Shown: positions 5,601 through 14,879, numbered from the stretch's first letter. The stretch: 21,947 nucleotides of DNA from an uncultured Phycisphaerales bacterium (GCA_903868035.1 CAIPTQ010000086.1:1-21947); one strand, 5' to 3'. The notes: generated from the sequence alone by a model not told the origin. Numbers and translations are program-made.

Positions 5601-5617
5601 ATCGGCGTCCCGCCGAT
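5601..5617. repeat. 17-bp palindrome in spacer
   Basis: A perfect 7-bp inverted repeat ATCGGCG/CGCCGAT with loop TCC lies between tRNA-Ala and tRNA-Trp. It resembles the GGCACGC/GCGTGCC palindrome at 6215. Confidence 0.6.
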
Positions 5618-5622
5618 GTTCA

Positions 5623-5696
5623 TGGAGCGCGAGGGATTCGAACCCTCAACCTCCTGCATGCAAAGCAGGCGCTCTGCCAATTAGAGCTACCGCCCC
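5623..5696 (-). tRNA. tRNA-Ala(TGC)
   Basis: A 74-nt cloverleaf with acceptor GGGGCGG/GCGCTCC, including the alanine-specific G3-U70 pair and a G7-G66 mismatch, and A73. The anticodon loop TTTGCAT gives TGC. CCA is not encoded. Confidence 0.92.
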
Positions 5697-5739
5697 GGTT
5701 GAGTCTTGAGGTTCCAGTGTCATGTTTCAAGTAGTTCTC

Positions 5740-5795
5740 GAACCTTGAACCTTGAACCTTGAACCTTGAACCTTGAAACTCGAAACTCGAAACTC
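5740..5795. repeat. 7-bp tandem repeat GAACCTT then GAAACTC
   Basis: Five exact GAACCTT heptamers followed without a break by three GAAACTC heptamers. The switch of repeat unit in the same 7-bp register suggests one array diversified in place. Confidence 0.88.
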
Positions 5796-5798
5796 GTA

Positions 5799-5871
5799 TT
5801 GGGTCGGCAGGATTCGAACCTGCAACTGCCGGATTCAAAGTCCGATGTGCTACCATTTGCACCACAACCCA
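5799..5871 (-). tRNA. tRNA-Gln(TTG)
   Basis: A 73-nt cloverleaf with acceptor TGGGTTG/CGACCCA and A73. The anticodon loop CTTTGAA gives TTG. The U1-A72 start is typical of bacterial glutamine tRNAs. CCA is not encoded. Confidence 0.92.
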
Positions 5872-5873
5872 CG

Positions 5874-5946
5874 CGACCGCGGCAGGGCTCGAACCTGCAA
5901 CCTCCGGCTTCGTAGACCAGCACTCTTCCAGTTGAGCTACGCGGTC
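5874..5946 (-). tRNA. tRNA-Arg(ACG)
   Basis: A 73-nt cloverleaf with acceptor GACCGCG/CGCGGTC and G73. The anticodon loop CTACGAA gives ACG. A34 would be deaminated to inosine by TadA to read CGN codons. CCA is not encoded. Confidence 0.92.
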
Positions 5947-5975
5947 CTAGCCCGGCGTGGCAACGCCCGGCAAAA
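5947..5975. repeat. 29-bp dispersed repeat, copy 2
   Basis: Identical to 4842-4870. It abuts the 5' end of tRNA-Arg(ACG). Confidence 0.8.
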
Positions 5976-6013
5976 TGTGGCCCCCGACACAACGCCCCAA
6001 TCACCGCCCAAAG

Positions 6014-6085
6014 CTGCAAGGGTGGGAATCGAACCCACAACCCTCGCCTTAACAGGGCGCCGCACTACCGTTGTGCTACCTTGCA
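6014..6085 (-). tRNA. tRNA-Asn(GTT)
   Basis: A 72-nt cloverleaf with acceptor TGCAAGG/CCTTGCA, G73 and D-stem GCAC/GTGC. The anticodon loop CTGTTAA gives GTT. CCA is not encoded. Confidence 0.93.
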
Positions 6086-6088
6086 ATT

Positions 6089-6114
6089 GAAACTCGAAAC
6101 CCGAAACTCGAAAC
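6089..6114. repeat. 7-bp tandem repeat GAAACTC
   Basis: Four heptamers (GAAACTC, GAAACCC, GAAACTC, GAAACTA) form the spacer between tRNA-Asn and tRNA-Ser. Confidence 0.8.
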
Positions 6115-6121
6115 TAAAAAG

Positions 6122-6206
6122 CGGAGGGTGAGGGAGTCGAACCCCCAAGGCTGTCACACTCGACGGTTTTCGGGACCGCTGCCGTCGCCAATCGGCTTGA
6201 CCCTCC
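6122..6206 (-). tRNA. tRNA-Ser(CGA), C33 variant
   Basis: An 85-nt class II tRNA with acceptor GGAGGGT/ACCCTCC, G73 (serine discriminator) and a variable region of about 17 nt. The anticodon stem CGGT/ACCG encloses the loop CCCGAAA, which gives CGA. Position 33 is C instead of the near-universal U. CCA is not encoded. Confidence 0.87.
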
Positions 6207-6214
6207 AAGGTAGC

Positions 6215-6231
6215 AGGCACGCTCCGCGTGC
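6215..6231. repeat. GGCACGC/GCGTGCC palindrome
   Basis: A perfect 7-bp inverted repeat with loop TCC in the spacer upstream of tRNA-Ser. It has the same 7-3-7 geometry as 5601-5617. Confidence 0.6.
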
Positions 6232-6295
6232 CGTCCGTGCGGCGGACGGGCTTTGCCTCACCCGCCCGCCGCACCGTCCTAAGGTAAAACCCTTC

Positions 6296-6376
6296 TCGAA
6301 ACTCGAAACTCGAAACTTGAAACTCGGAACTTGAAGTTCTGTTCTTGATACTGGAAACTTGAAACTCGAAACTCGC
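6296..6376. repeat. 7-bp repeat array GAAACTC/GAAACTT
   Basis: About ten heptamers, some diverged, with a short reverse-oriented stretch in the middle (GAAGTTC and neighbours). This spacer lies between tRNA-Ser and tRNA-Glu. Confidence 0.78.
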
Positions 6377-6379
6377 CAC

Positions 6380-6450
6380 CAGACCCAGCGGGAATCGAAC
6401 CCGCGCCGACGGCTTGAAGGGCCACCGTGCTCCCATTACACCATGGGTCC
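6380..6450 (-). tRNA. tRNA-Glu(TTC), C33 variant
   Basis: A 71-nt cloverleaf with acceptor GGACCCA/TGGGTCT (terminal G-U pair), discriminator G and D-stem GTG-type. The anticodon stem GGC/GCC encloses the loop CCTTCAA, which gives TTC. Position 33 is C rather than U. CCA is not encoded. Confidence 0.87.
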
Positions 6451-6455
6451 ATGAG

Positions 6456-6533
6456 CGTAATTGGTAACTGGTAATTGGTAATTGGTAATTCGGCGCACAC
6501 ACCTCCAATTACCAATTACCATTTACCAATTAC
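6456..6533. repeat. large inverted array of 7-bp repeat GGTAATT
   Basis: Four GGTAATT-type heptamers at 6456-6489 face four complementary AATTACC-type heptamers at 6507-6533. The arms are about 27-30 nt with few mismatches, around a G/C-richer loop. The arrangement predicts a long hairpin upstream of tRNA-Glu. Confidence 0.8.
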
Positions 6534-6597
6534 CTGTAAATTGGCTATTCACTTGTCAAAGACCCGCCGGCGCTTGCCGCCCTGTTCTGACCACCGA

Positions 6598-6626
6598 CAC
6601 GAGGCCCTGTCATCGGGGGCCTCGTG
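6598..6626. repeat. 10-bp perfect inverted repeat
   Basis: CACGAGGCCC pairs with GGGCCTCGTG across a 9-nt loop, between tRNA-Leu(CAG) and tRNA-Glu. No T-run follows on either strand, so a processing or structural hairpin is more likely than a terminator. Confidence 0.6.
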
Positions 6627-6647
6627 GCCGGATCGATCAAATTGAAG

Positions 6648-6723
6648 TGGCTCGGGTGGGATTCGAACCCACAGGGGCCTGTTTCTGAGACAGGCGTGTC
6701 TGCCAAAGTTGCACCACCGAGCC
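6648..6723 (-). tRNA. tRNA-Leu(CAG) with short variable loop
   Basis: A 76-nt cloverleaf with acceptor GGCTCGG/CCGAGCC, A73, D-stem GTG/CAC and a 13-nt D-loop. The anticodon loop CTCAGAA gives CAG, for CUG. The variable region is five nucleotides (CCCCT), so the long arm is absent. It is the first tRNA of the array in transcription order. CCA is not encoded. Confidence 0.86.
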
Positions 6724-7320
6724 AAAGGCCATGCCCAAGCCAAAAGCTGGGGCAGGAATTTCGGGATGCGCTGGGGCGAAAATAATTGGGAAAATTCGAC
6801 GGCCAGCGCGGGATCGGGGGGGCTTCCCCCGCACTGGCGGAGGAAGGTTACCTATTCACTCGCTCGCTACCAAAATCCTGTATCGAGCCTGGATAGCGTT
6901 TGGGTGATAGGCTGCCGCCCATGATGGCGGCCGCGGCGAGGTCCGCGAGGGGGGGGGTCGTCGGGGCAATCAGGGTCTGGGGCCCTAACTGCGGATGTCC
7001 CCGGCGCAACCGTGCCGCGCAGCGCCCTTGCGGGGCTGTGGGCGTTTCGAAGTTGGGCCATCGGGACATCATGGAAGGTCATCCTTTTCAGGCGAAGCAA
7101 GCTTCGCACATGAGAAGACACGCGAACAGGCTCCGCGTGAGCCGCAGCCTTGGTCAGGCCGCCAAAAGACTATACGCACAACCCGTGCCAAACGTGCGGG
7201 CTTTCACAATAAATTCCCACAAAATCCCGCAAGGTGCCAGAAACACAGCATTTGCAGCCATCAGCCCAAAACCGCCGCATGCCGCCTTGGTGCCGATAAC
7301 CCACTCGATTACGCGCTTTT

Positions 7321-7338
7321 GGGATAAATGTTTATCCC
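7321..7338. promoter_or_regulatory. 8-bp-arm palindrome, possible operator
   Basis: GGGATAAA and TTTATCCC flank a 2-nt centre. The geometry suits a dimeric regulator or a small hairpin. No known operator consensus was recognised. Confidence 0.3.
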
Positions 7339-7348
7339 GCAAGATAGC

Positions 7349-7393
7349 TATGTTCTCATATCTCATATCTCAAATCTCAAATCTCAAATCTCA
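7349..7393. repeat. 7-bp tandem repeat ATCTCAA
   Basis: Six heptamers (two ending in TA, then four exact) upstream of ettA. They show that the 7-bp spacer style extends beyond the tRNA array. Confidence 0.82.
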
Positions 7394-7512
7394 AATTCCA
7401 CACATCCGTCTCTGTGTTCTCTGTGCTCTCGGTGTTCTCTGTGTCGAAATCGTCGTGTCGTCGTGGTTCAATTTGGTTGCGCTTCGCCGCTTACGCTACG
7501 GGTTCAGTTTAG

Positions 7513-7540
7513 TTGCCAGCCTGCCGGGGCGCGGTATAAG
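7513..7540 (+). promoter_or_regulatory. probable ettA promoter
   Basis: TTGCCA (7513-7518) and TATAAG (7535-7540) are separated by 16 bp, close to the sigma-70 consensus. Initiation near 7547 would leave a short leader of about 22 nt before the ATG at 7569. Confidence 0.5.
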
Positions 7541-7568
7541 CTTCAAACTCACTTATTGGAGCATACGC

Positions 7569-9257
<1,689 letters not shown>

Positions 9258-9353
9258 TGCGTTTTGCTCGGGCGTACGTAATTCGACCGCTAGCTCCTTA
9301 GATCGCCGTTACTAAATACATCATGCATTTGGCTGCTGGTAGAGTCAAGGATA

Positions 9354-9389
9354 ACGAAATCGAAAATCAAAAATCAAAAATCGAAAATC
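9354..9389. repeat. 7-bp tandem repeat GAAAATC
   Basis: Five A-rich heptamers just downstream of the fabZ-like stop codon, the same family as in the tRNA spacers. Confidence 0.78.
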
Positions 9390-9391
9390 CC

Positions 9392-9859
9392 TCACACGCT
9401 CATCCCCGTCACCGTCGCCTCGAACACCAAATTCCCGTTGTGGATGCCCTGGCATTTCGCCTTGGCGCGGCGGCGCGTCAGTTCGATGGTCTCGGCAATC
9501 ATGTACAGACGCCCCGGCGGCACCACCGTGCCGCGGAAGACGACCTCGTCGCAGCGGGCGAAGCCCACGAAACCCATCTCCGGCTGCAAGCGCATGGTCA
9601 GGTAAGCGCACAACTGGGCGGCACATTCGATCATCAGCACGCCGGGCATGATGGGCCGGCCGGGGATGTGGCCGCGCACCCAGAAATCGTCGCAGGTGAT
9701 GTCCTTGAAGCCGATGATGAATATGCCGTCGTCATGGACGATGCCGGAGAGCATTTCCATTTCGTAACGATGCGGGAGAATCTTGCGGATGCCTTCCGGG
9801 TGTACGACGACTTTATTGAGATCGACGGTGGACAGGTCGTAGAGAAAAGACGGGGCCAT
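9392..9859 (-). CDS. fabZ: FabZ-like 3-hydroxyacyl-ACP dehydratase
   Basis: A 155-residue hot-dog fold protein of the FabZ/FabA dehydratase group, which removes water from 3-hydroxyacyl-ACP in type II fatty acid synthesis. The LPHRYEM segment (28-34) matches the FabZ PHRYP motif. The catalytic pair is H64 in GHIPGRPIMPG and E78, fourteen residues apart as in E. coli FabZ (H54/E68). GAGG precedes the ATG by 4 nt. There are no fatty-acid neighbours here, so it may be a specialised paralogue rather than the housekeeping enzyme. It is followed by 7-bp repeats and convergent to ettA. Confidence 0.85.
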   Translation of the reverse strand: MAPSFLYDLSTVDLNKVVVHPEGIRKILPHRYEMEMLSGIVHDDGIFIIGFKDITCDDFWVRGHIPGRPIMPGVLMIECAAQLCAYLTMRLQPEMGFVGFARCDEVVFRGTVVPPGRLYMIAETIELTRRRAKAKCQGIHNGNLVFEATVTGMSV

Positions 9860-9963
9860 GAAACCTCAGGTTGAAAAAGTGGAGATGGAACAAGGAGGAC
9901 CAGGGCCACTCGGCGCGCAGTCCGCAATGATCCGTGTTTTTACAGCACGGCATGTGCCGCGAC

Positions 9964-10215
9964 TCAAGGGGCGGTGGAACGGGATTCCAGGACGCGCACG
10001 CGGAGGGCCTGGGCCTGGGACTTGATGTCCTGCATGCTCTTGCGCACGCGGGTGCCCGCGGCCTTGTTGCCGCCGATGGCCTTCTGGTAATCGCCCTCGG
10101 CCTCGGCCACCAGGCGTTTGAGCTTCTCGTACTCATCGGTGGGTGTCGCAGGAATGGCGAGGGGGGCCGCTGGGGCGGGGGCGGGGGGCGATGGAATGCC
10201 GGGATTCATGGTCAT
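9964..10215 (-). CDS. histone H1-like (Hc1-type) DNA-binding protein
   Basis: An 83-residue protein. A Pro/Ala-rich leader (residues 1-24) is followed by a charged helical region resembling the N-terminal helical part of chlamydial Hc1. The shared pattern is EYEKLKRLV, then GNKAAGTRVRKSMQDIKSQA. Hc1-family proteins bind and condense DNA. This copy lacks the lysine-rich C-terminal tail of chlamydial Hc1. ATG 10215 is chosen because GGGAGG lies 8 nt upstream. An ATG six bases further in (10209) is also possible, while the upstream ATG at 10254 has no such site. It is divergent from the SNF2 gene and codirectional with fabZ. Confidence 0.72.
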   Translation of the reverse strand: MTMNPGIPSPPAPAPAAPLAIPATPTDEYEKLKRLVAEAEGDYQKAIGGNKAAGTRVRKSMQDIKSQAQALRVRVLESRSTAP

Positions 10216-10259
10216 TAGGGATACCTCCCAAAGAAAAAGCCTCATCCGTGGCACAAGTT

Positions 10260-10272
10260 GGGGACATTGTCC
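10260..10272. promoter_or_regulatory. GGGAC/GTCCC palindrome in divergent spacer
   Basis: GGGAC-ATT-GTCCC lies in the 204-bp region between the divergent Hc1-like and SNF2 genes and could be an operator. No matching regulator is known to me, and no good promoter pair was seen. Confidence 0.25.
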
Positions 10273-10419
10273 CGATTATTGGCCTGATTTCAAGGGTTTT
10301 TCCGGACGCGGAGAAAATTACACGTTTGGCCATAAAAGTGACACTCTTCAGCGTGGTGCTGACGGGGTAGGATCAAGGCCGTAAAATGGAATACCTGATT
10401 GGCCAACCTTGGAGTACGA

Positions 10420-13221
10420 ATGTCGGCACTGCTGGTTTCCATTTCCCAAACCGGGCGGCTGCGCGTGGAGGAAACGGCGACCGCCGCGGATTCAACGGGG
10501 ATGGGGGACGGTGCGGCACGGCGGATACTCAAGGCCTTTGATGACGGCGCGGGGGGTGGTTTAGGGGCGGGGCTGCTGCATCTGGCCGTGGGGGAACTGC
10601 AAACGCCGCTGGGCGCGGAGTTGGGCTTTGCGCGGGATTTCGCCAAGGAGTATGTCACGTGGCTATGCCACGCGGCGGCGACGGCGGGCGGGACCGAGGC
10701 GGCGGGGTGGAAAGCGGTGCCCGCGCTGGCGGAGGAGGAGCGGGCGCAGCACGTGATGCGCGCCCCGCCGATGAAGGGGCTGGAGTATCTGACGGTCGAG
10801 GCGTTGGGCGAGTGGTGGGAGGCGATCGATGCCGCGGCGCGGCAGGCGGCGGAGAATCATCCGGCGGGTTTGCAGGGCTACCTGCGGGAGGCCAGTCCGC
10901 TGTGGCGGATGGTAGGGCGGGTCACGTTTCATCTGGCGGAGAACAAGCGGCATCCGGATAAACCGTTCGCGTTTCTGGCGACGTACGCGCGGCGCGTGTC
11001 GGCCCAGGCCCGGGTGCAGCACCAACCCCTGGGCGCGGCCCTGCGCGAATATGGCGGGGGCGGGGGGGCGGGCGGGACGCGGGACAAGGAGCGGCTCATT
11101 GCGCTGCTGACGCCCATCGAACGGGCGGCCGGGAAGAGCCTCTGGGTCAAGGAACTCGTCGAGAGCGGCGAGGTGTATCATCCGCTGGCGTGGTCGCCCG
11201 AGGAGGCGTACCGGTTTTTGCGGGAGCTTCCGGTTTTGGAGGAAAGCGGCCTGTTGGTGCGCGTGCCCGACTGGTGGAAGGCCAACCGCCCGCCGCGGCC
11301 GGCGGTGAGTGTGAGGATTGGCGAGGCGAAGAAGTCCGCGCTGGGGCTCGATGCGCTGCTGGATTTTCAGGTGGGGGTGGCGCTGGGGGGCGCGCAACTG
11401 TCGGCGGCGGAGATCAAGGGGCTGCTGGCGTCCTCCAGCGGGCTGGTGCTGCTCAAGGGCCAGTGGGTGGAGGTGGACAAGGAGAAACTGGCGGCGGCGC
11501 TGGATCATTGGAACAAGGCCAAGGCGGCGGCGCGCGGCGGGGGCGTGACGTTTCTGGAAGCGATGCGGATGCTTTCGGGCGTGAAACTCGCGGATACCGG
11601 GGCGGCGGAAGCGGTGGTGAGCGAGGCGGACTGGTCGCAGGTGTCGGCGGGCGAATGGCTGGGGCGGACACTGGCGCGGATTCGGACGATGGAAGAGGGG
11701 ACCGCCGGCGGCACGTGCGAGCCGCCGGGTTTGACCGCGACGCTGCGGCCGTATCAGCGCATCGGCGTGGAATGGCTGGAGTTCATGGTGCAACTGGGCC
11801 TGGGCGCGTGCCTGGCGGACGACATGGGCCTGGGCAAGACCGTGCAGGTGCTGGGGTTGCTGATGAAGCTGCGGGCGCTGGCGGGCGTGAGCGGCGATGG
11901 ACAAACAGGAGGCGAAAAAGCGGGACGCGGCCTGGCGGCGGGGCAGCCGAGCCTGCTGGTGGTGCCGGCATCGCTGCTGGGGAACTGGAAGGCGGAGATC
12001 GCGAAATTCTCCCCGGACCTGGCGTACATGGTCGCCCATCCTTCGGAGTCGGAGGAGGCGACCTGGACGGCCGACGCGCTGGCGGGACGCGAACTGGTCA
12101 TCACCACCTACGGCATGCTGGTGCGCGTCGAGGCGCTGCGCCGGCAGGCGTGGAACCTGGTGATCCTCGATGAGGCCCAGGCGATCAAGAATTCCGGCAC
12201 GCGCCAGACGCGGGCGGTCAAGGAACTCGCGTGCCGGGGTCGGATTGCGCTGACGGGCACGCCGGTGGAAAACCGCCTCTCGGATTTGTGGTCGCTGTTT
12301 GATTTCATTAATCCCGGCCTGCTGGGGCCGGCGGCGACCTTCGGCAAGGCGGTCAAGCGGATGGCGACGGGCGAGGCCGGCGGCTATGGCCCGCTGCGGG
12401 CGCTGATCCGACCGTACCTGTTGCGCCGGCTGAAGACCGACAAGCGGGTCATCGCCGATCTGCCGGAGAAGACGGAGGTGCGGGCGTATTGTACCTTGAG
12501 TAAGCGGCAGGCGGCGTTGTACGAACAGGCGGTGGATCTGCTGGCCAGGCAACTGCAGGAAGCGGAAGGGATTCAGCGGCGGGGCCTGGTGCTGGCCTAC
12601 CTGATGCGGTTCAAGCAGATATGCAACCATCCCTCGCAGTGGCTGGGCGACAATGGGTATGAGGCGGGCGACAGCGGGAAATTCGCGCGGCTGGGCGAGA
12701 TCTGCGCCGAGCTGGCCGAGCGCCAGGAGCGGGCGCTGGTCTTCACGCAGTTTCGCGAGTTGACCGGGCCGTTGGCGGATCACTTGGCGGGTATCTTCGG
12801 TCGGCCGGGGCTGGTGCTGCACGGCCAGACGCCGGTGGGCAAGCGGCGGGAATTGGTGGAGGCGTTCCAGCGGGAGGATGGGCCGCCGTTCTTCGTGCTC
12901 TCGCTGAAGGCCGGGGGGACGGGTTTGAACCTGACGGCGGCATCGCAGGTGATTCATTTCGACCGCTGGTGGAACCCGGCGGTGGAGAACCAGGCGACGG
13001 ATCGGGCGTTTCGGATCGGGCAGAAGAAGAATGTGCTGGTACACAAGTTCGTCTGCCGGGGGACGCTGGAGGAGCGCATTGACGAGATGATCGCCGGCAA
13101 GCAGAGCCTGTCGCAGGAAGTGCTGGAGGGGGGCGCGGAAAAGCTGCTCACGGAGATGAAGGACGACGAGCTGCTGAAATTTGTCTCGTTGGATATACAC
13201 CGGGCCGGGGCGTTGGTGTAG
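10420..13221 (+). CDS. SNF2-family DEAD-like helicase/ATPase
   Basis: A 933-residue protein of the bacterial SNF2/RapA-like superfamily 2, which translocate on double-stranded DNA using ATP. The N-terminal 440 residues form the SNF2-associated region found in the bacterial YwqA/HelZ type. The ATPase core shows DDMGLGKT (467-474), DEAQ (584-587), LTGTPVENRLSDLW (from 611), AGGTGLNLTAAS (from 831) and RWWNPAVENQATDRA with RIGQ at 865-868 (motif VI). ATG 10420 is chosen because GGAG lies 5 nt upstream. The coding sequence is extremely GC-rich, giving long spurious antisense frames. A SWIM zinc-finger gene begins 37 nt downstream, the same pairing as ywqA-ywqB in Bacillus, so the two probably act together on DNA. 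Confidence 0.92.
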   Translation: MSALLVSISQTGRLRVEETATAADSTGMGDGAARRILKAFDDGAGGGLGAGLLHLAVGELQTPLGAELGFARDFAKEYVTWLCHAAATAGGTEAAGWKAVPALAEEERAQHVMRAPPMKGLEYLTVEALGEWWEAIDAAARQAAENHPAGLQGYLREASPLWRMVGRVTFHLAENKRHPDKPFAFLATYARRVSAQARVQHQPLGAALREYGGGGGAGGTRDKERLIALLTPIERAAGKSLWVKELVESGEVYHPLAWSPEEAYRFLRELPVLEESGLLVRVPDWWKANRPPRPAVSVRIGEAKKSALGLDALLDFQVGVALGGAQLSAAEIKGLLASSSGLVLLKGQWVEVDKEKLAAALDHWNKAKAAARGGGVTFLEAMRMLSGVKLADTGAAEAVVSEADWSQVSAGEWLGRTLARIRTMEEGTAGGTCEPPGLTATLRPYQRIGVEWLEFMVQLGLGACLADDMGLGKTVQVLGLLMKLRALAGVSGDGQTGGEKAGRGLAAGQPSLLVVPASLLGNWKAEIAKFSPDLAYMVAHPSESEEATWTADALAGRELVITTYGMLVRVEALRRQAWNLVILDEAQAIKNSGTRQTRAVKELACRGRIALTGTPVENRLSDLWSLFDFINPGLLGPAATFGKAVKRMATGEAGGYGPLRALIRPYLLRRLKTDKRVIADLPEKTEVRAYCTLSKRQAALYEQAVDLLARQLQEAEGIQRRGLVLAYLMRFKQICNHPSQWLGDNGYEAGDSGKFARLGEICAELAERQERALVFTQFRELTGPLADHLAGIFGRPGLVLHGQTPVGKRRELVEAFQREDGPPFFVLSLKAGGTGLNLTAASQVIHFDRWWNPAVENQATDRAFRIGQKKNVLVHKFVCRGTLEERIDEMIAGKQSLSQEVLEGGAEKLLTEMKDDELLKFVSLDIHRAGALV

Positions 13222-13245
13222 ACTGTGCGGCGTGTGGTTTTTGAC

Positions 13246-13252
13246 AAGGAGG
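13246..13252 (+). promoter_or_regulatory. ribosome binding site of the SWIM gene
   Basis: AAGGAGG lies 6 nt before the ATG at 13259 and fixes the start. A longer in-frame reading from 13181 would overlap the helicase gene. Confidence 0.7.
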
Positions 13253-13258
13253 TCGCTT

Positions 13259-14158
13259 ATGGGTTGGGGTTACGGTTACGGATACGGTTACGGATATGGC
13301 GGTTTCGCACCTTATGTGAGCGTGGCGCAGCGCCGGGCGAATGCGGCGCGCGAAATGTCCAAGCTGACCAAGAAGGGGCAGGTTCTCGCGCCGGTGAAAC
13401 TCGCCGGGCGGACGATCGCGGCGAGTTTCTGGGGCGAGGGGTGGTGCGATCACATGGAGTCATACAGTGATTTCGCCAACCGCCTGCCGCGGGGGCGGTC
13501 GTACGTGCGCAACGGATCGGTGCTGGACTTGCAGATACGGCCGGGCCGGATCAGCGCCATGGTGATGGGATCGGAACTGTACGACATCAAGATCGCGATT
13601 CAGCCGCTGAAGAAAGACCGCTGGCAGGCGCTCAAGCAGCAGTGCGCCGGGAAGATCAAGTCCGTGCTGGAACTGCTCAAAGGGGGCGTGTCGGTGGGCG
13701 TCATGGAAGTGATGTCGCACCGCGAGAACGGCATGTTCCCCGCGCCCAAGGAAATCGAGATGGAATGCTCCTGCCCGGACTCGGCGTACCTGTGCAAGCA
13801 TCTGGCGGCGGTGCTCTATGGAGTAGGCTCGCGGCTGGACACGGCGCCGGAATTGCTCTTCACGCTGCGCCAGGTCGATCCCGCGGAACTGATCGCCCAG
13901 GCGACCCAAACGCTGGTCACGACGCGGGCGGCACGGGCCAGGGATTTGCGCGGCGATGAGTTGTCCGAAGTCTTCGGCATTGACCTGGTCGAGGGCGCGG
14001 AGCTGGAGGCCGCGGCGGCCAAGGTTGCAGCGGACCAAGCACCGCAAGTTGCGATTGTGCCGCGTGTGGTGCGGACATTGGTGAAGCAGCGTGCCACCAA
14101 GGCCAAGGCCAAGCCCAAAGCCCGCAAGCGCCGTGTACGCGCGGCGATGGCCCTCTGA
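13259..14158 (+). CDS. SWIM zinc-finger protein
   Basis: A 299-residue protein with a SWIM zinc-binding motif, C170-S-C172-x6-C179-K-H181 (CxCxnCxH). SWIM domains bind nucleic acid or protein. Proteins of this kind (YwqB/COG4279 type) are repeatedly found beside SNF2 helicases. Residues 1-14 are a Gly/Tyr run (GWGYGYGYGYGYGG) encoded by a 6-bp tandem repeat and probably disordered. The C-terminal 25 residues are rich in Lys, Arg and Ala (KAKAKPKARKRR) and could bind DNA non-specifically. It follows the helicase gene by 37 nt, probably in one operon, and is convergent with yacG. Confidence 0.86.
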   Translation: MGWGYGYGYGYGYGGFAPYVSVAQRRANAAREMSKLTKKGQVLAPVKLAGRTIAASFWGEGWCDHMESYSDFANRLPRGRSYVRNGSVLDLQIRPGRISAMVMGSELYDIKIAIQPLKKDRWQALKQQCAGKIKSVLELLKGGVSVGVMEVMSHRENGMFPAPKEIEMECSCPDSAYLCKHLAAVLYGVGSRLDTAPELLFTLRQVDPAELIAQATQTLVTTRAARARDLRGDELSEVFGIDLVEGAELEAAAAKVAADQAPQVAIVPRVVRTLVKQRATKAKAKPKARKRRVRAAMAL

Positions 14159-14207
14159 GGCGCGAGCGCGGTCCGGCTGCGAATACGATCACGAGACCGC
14201 GGCTTTA

Positions 14208-14441
14208 TCAGCCTGGGGCGCCGGGTTCGCGGCGGGGCATGTTTTCAAGCTGGTCGGTGGGATCGATGGGGCGGGCAAGTGTGTATTTGCCGTCCACCCA
14301 GTTGCTCAGATCGCGGAGGCGGCAGCGGTCGGAACAGAAGGGGAAGGTGGGGACGGCGGCATGGGGGAGGATGGCATGGCACATGGGGCATCGGAAGACG
14401 GTGCCGTCGTTGCCGATGGGTTTGGGGTTGTGGGCGGGCAT
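14208..14441 (-). CDS. yacG: YacG-type DNA gyrase inhibitor
   Basis: A 77-residue zinc protein of the YacG family, known in E. coli to bind GyrB and inhibit gyrase. The four zinc ligands are C18, C21, C36 and C40 in CPMC ... FCSDRC. The family signature RCRLRDLSNWVDGKY follows. ATG 14441 is chosen because AGGAGG lies 6 nt upstream. The longer reading from 14477 adds an Arg-rich leader. It is the last gene of the minus-strand chaperone cluster, 42 nt after the FmdB-like gene. Confidence 0.88.
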   Translation of the reverse strand: MPAHNPKPIGNDGTVFRCPMCHAILPHAAVPTFPFCSDRCRLRDLSNWVDGKYTLARPIDPTDQLENMPRREPGAPG

Positions 14442-14483
14442 GGGTCGCCTCCTGCGCGGGGACGGATGGCAGTTCAATGCGGG

Positions 14484-14879
14484 CTACTGGGACTTGGCGG
14501 CGGGTTTGGATTCGGACTTGGACTCCGTTTTGGCGGGGGACTTGGTTTCGGATTTGGCCGGGGCGGCGTTGGTTTTGGGCGCTTCGGTCTTGGTGCCGGT
14601 GTCCGTCTTGGTGTCCGTCTTGCCGTCGGTCTTGGCCGGGGCGGCATCGGTTTTGACGGGGGCGGAATCGCTTTTGGCGTCGGCCTTGTATTTGTCGGAG
14701 CGGTAGTCGGTGGTGTAGAAGCCGCTGCCCTTGAAGATGAAGCCGGCGCCGGCGGAGATGAGGCGTTTGACCTTGCGCTTGCCGCAGGCGGGGCATTTGA
14801 CGGTGGACTTAGCCTTGATGGACTGGAACTCCTCAAAGCGATGTCCGCAGGCGGAACAGGCGTATTCGTAGGTGGGCAT
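14484..14879 (-). CDS. FmdB-family zinc-ribbon protein
   Basis: A 131-residue protein beginning MPTYEYACSACGHRFE, the hallmark of FmdB-type zinc ribbons. Ligands are C8, C11, C29 and C32. Residues 1-60 are the ribbon and the GFYTTDYR segment, conserved in the family. Residues 65-131 are a low-complexity Lys/Thr/Ala/Pro/Ser tail (repeated KTD, PAK, KSE), probably disordered. The biochemical role of the family is not established. The start ATG 14879 has GGAG 5 nt upstream. It lies between grpE and yacG in the same orientation. Confidence 0.85.
   Translation of the reverse strand: MPTYEYACSACGHRFEEFQSIKAKSTVKCPACGKRKVKRLISAGAGFIFKGSGFYTTDYRSDKYKADAKSDSAPVKTDAAPAKTDGKTDTKTDTGTKTEAPKTNAAPAKSETKSPAKTESKSESKPAAKSQ

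Larger units (their letters stand above)
6724..7512. other. non-coding region between the tRNA array and ettA
   Basis: No convincing gene on either strand; the open frames are short and unrelated to known families. It must contain the promoter of the minus-strand tRNA array, which I could not pinpoint. It also holds palindromes GCGAAGC/GCTTCGC (7092-7107) and GGGATAAA/TTTATCCC (7321-7338), 7-bp ATCTCAA repeats (about 7349-7393), and CTCTGTG-type words at 7411-7443. Confidence 0.55.

Noticed and set aside
7092..7107. GCGAAGC/GCTTCGC palindrome as a terminator
   Set aside because: No T-run follows on either strand and no gene ends there.
10663..13200. 845-residue frame antisense to the SNF2 gene
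   Set aside because: Arg/His/Gln-rich composition with no domain. It is a shadow of the helicase gene, which has complete motifs.
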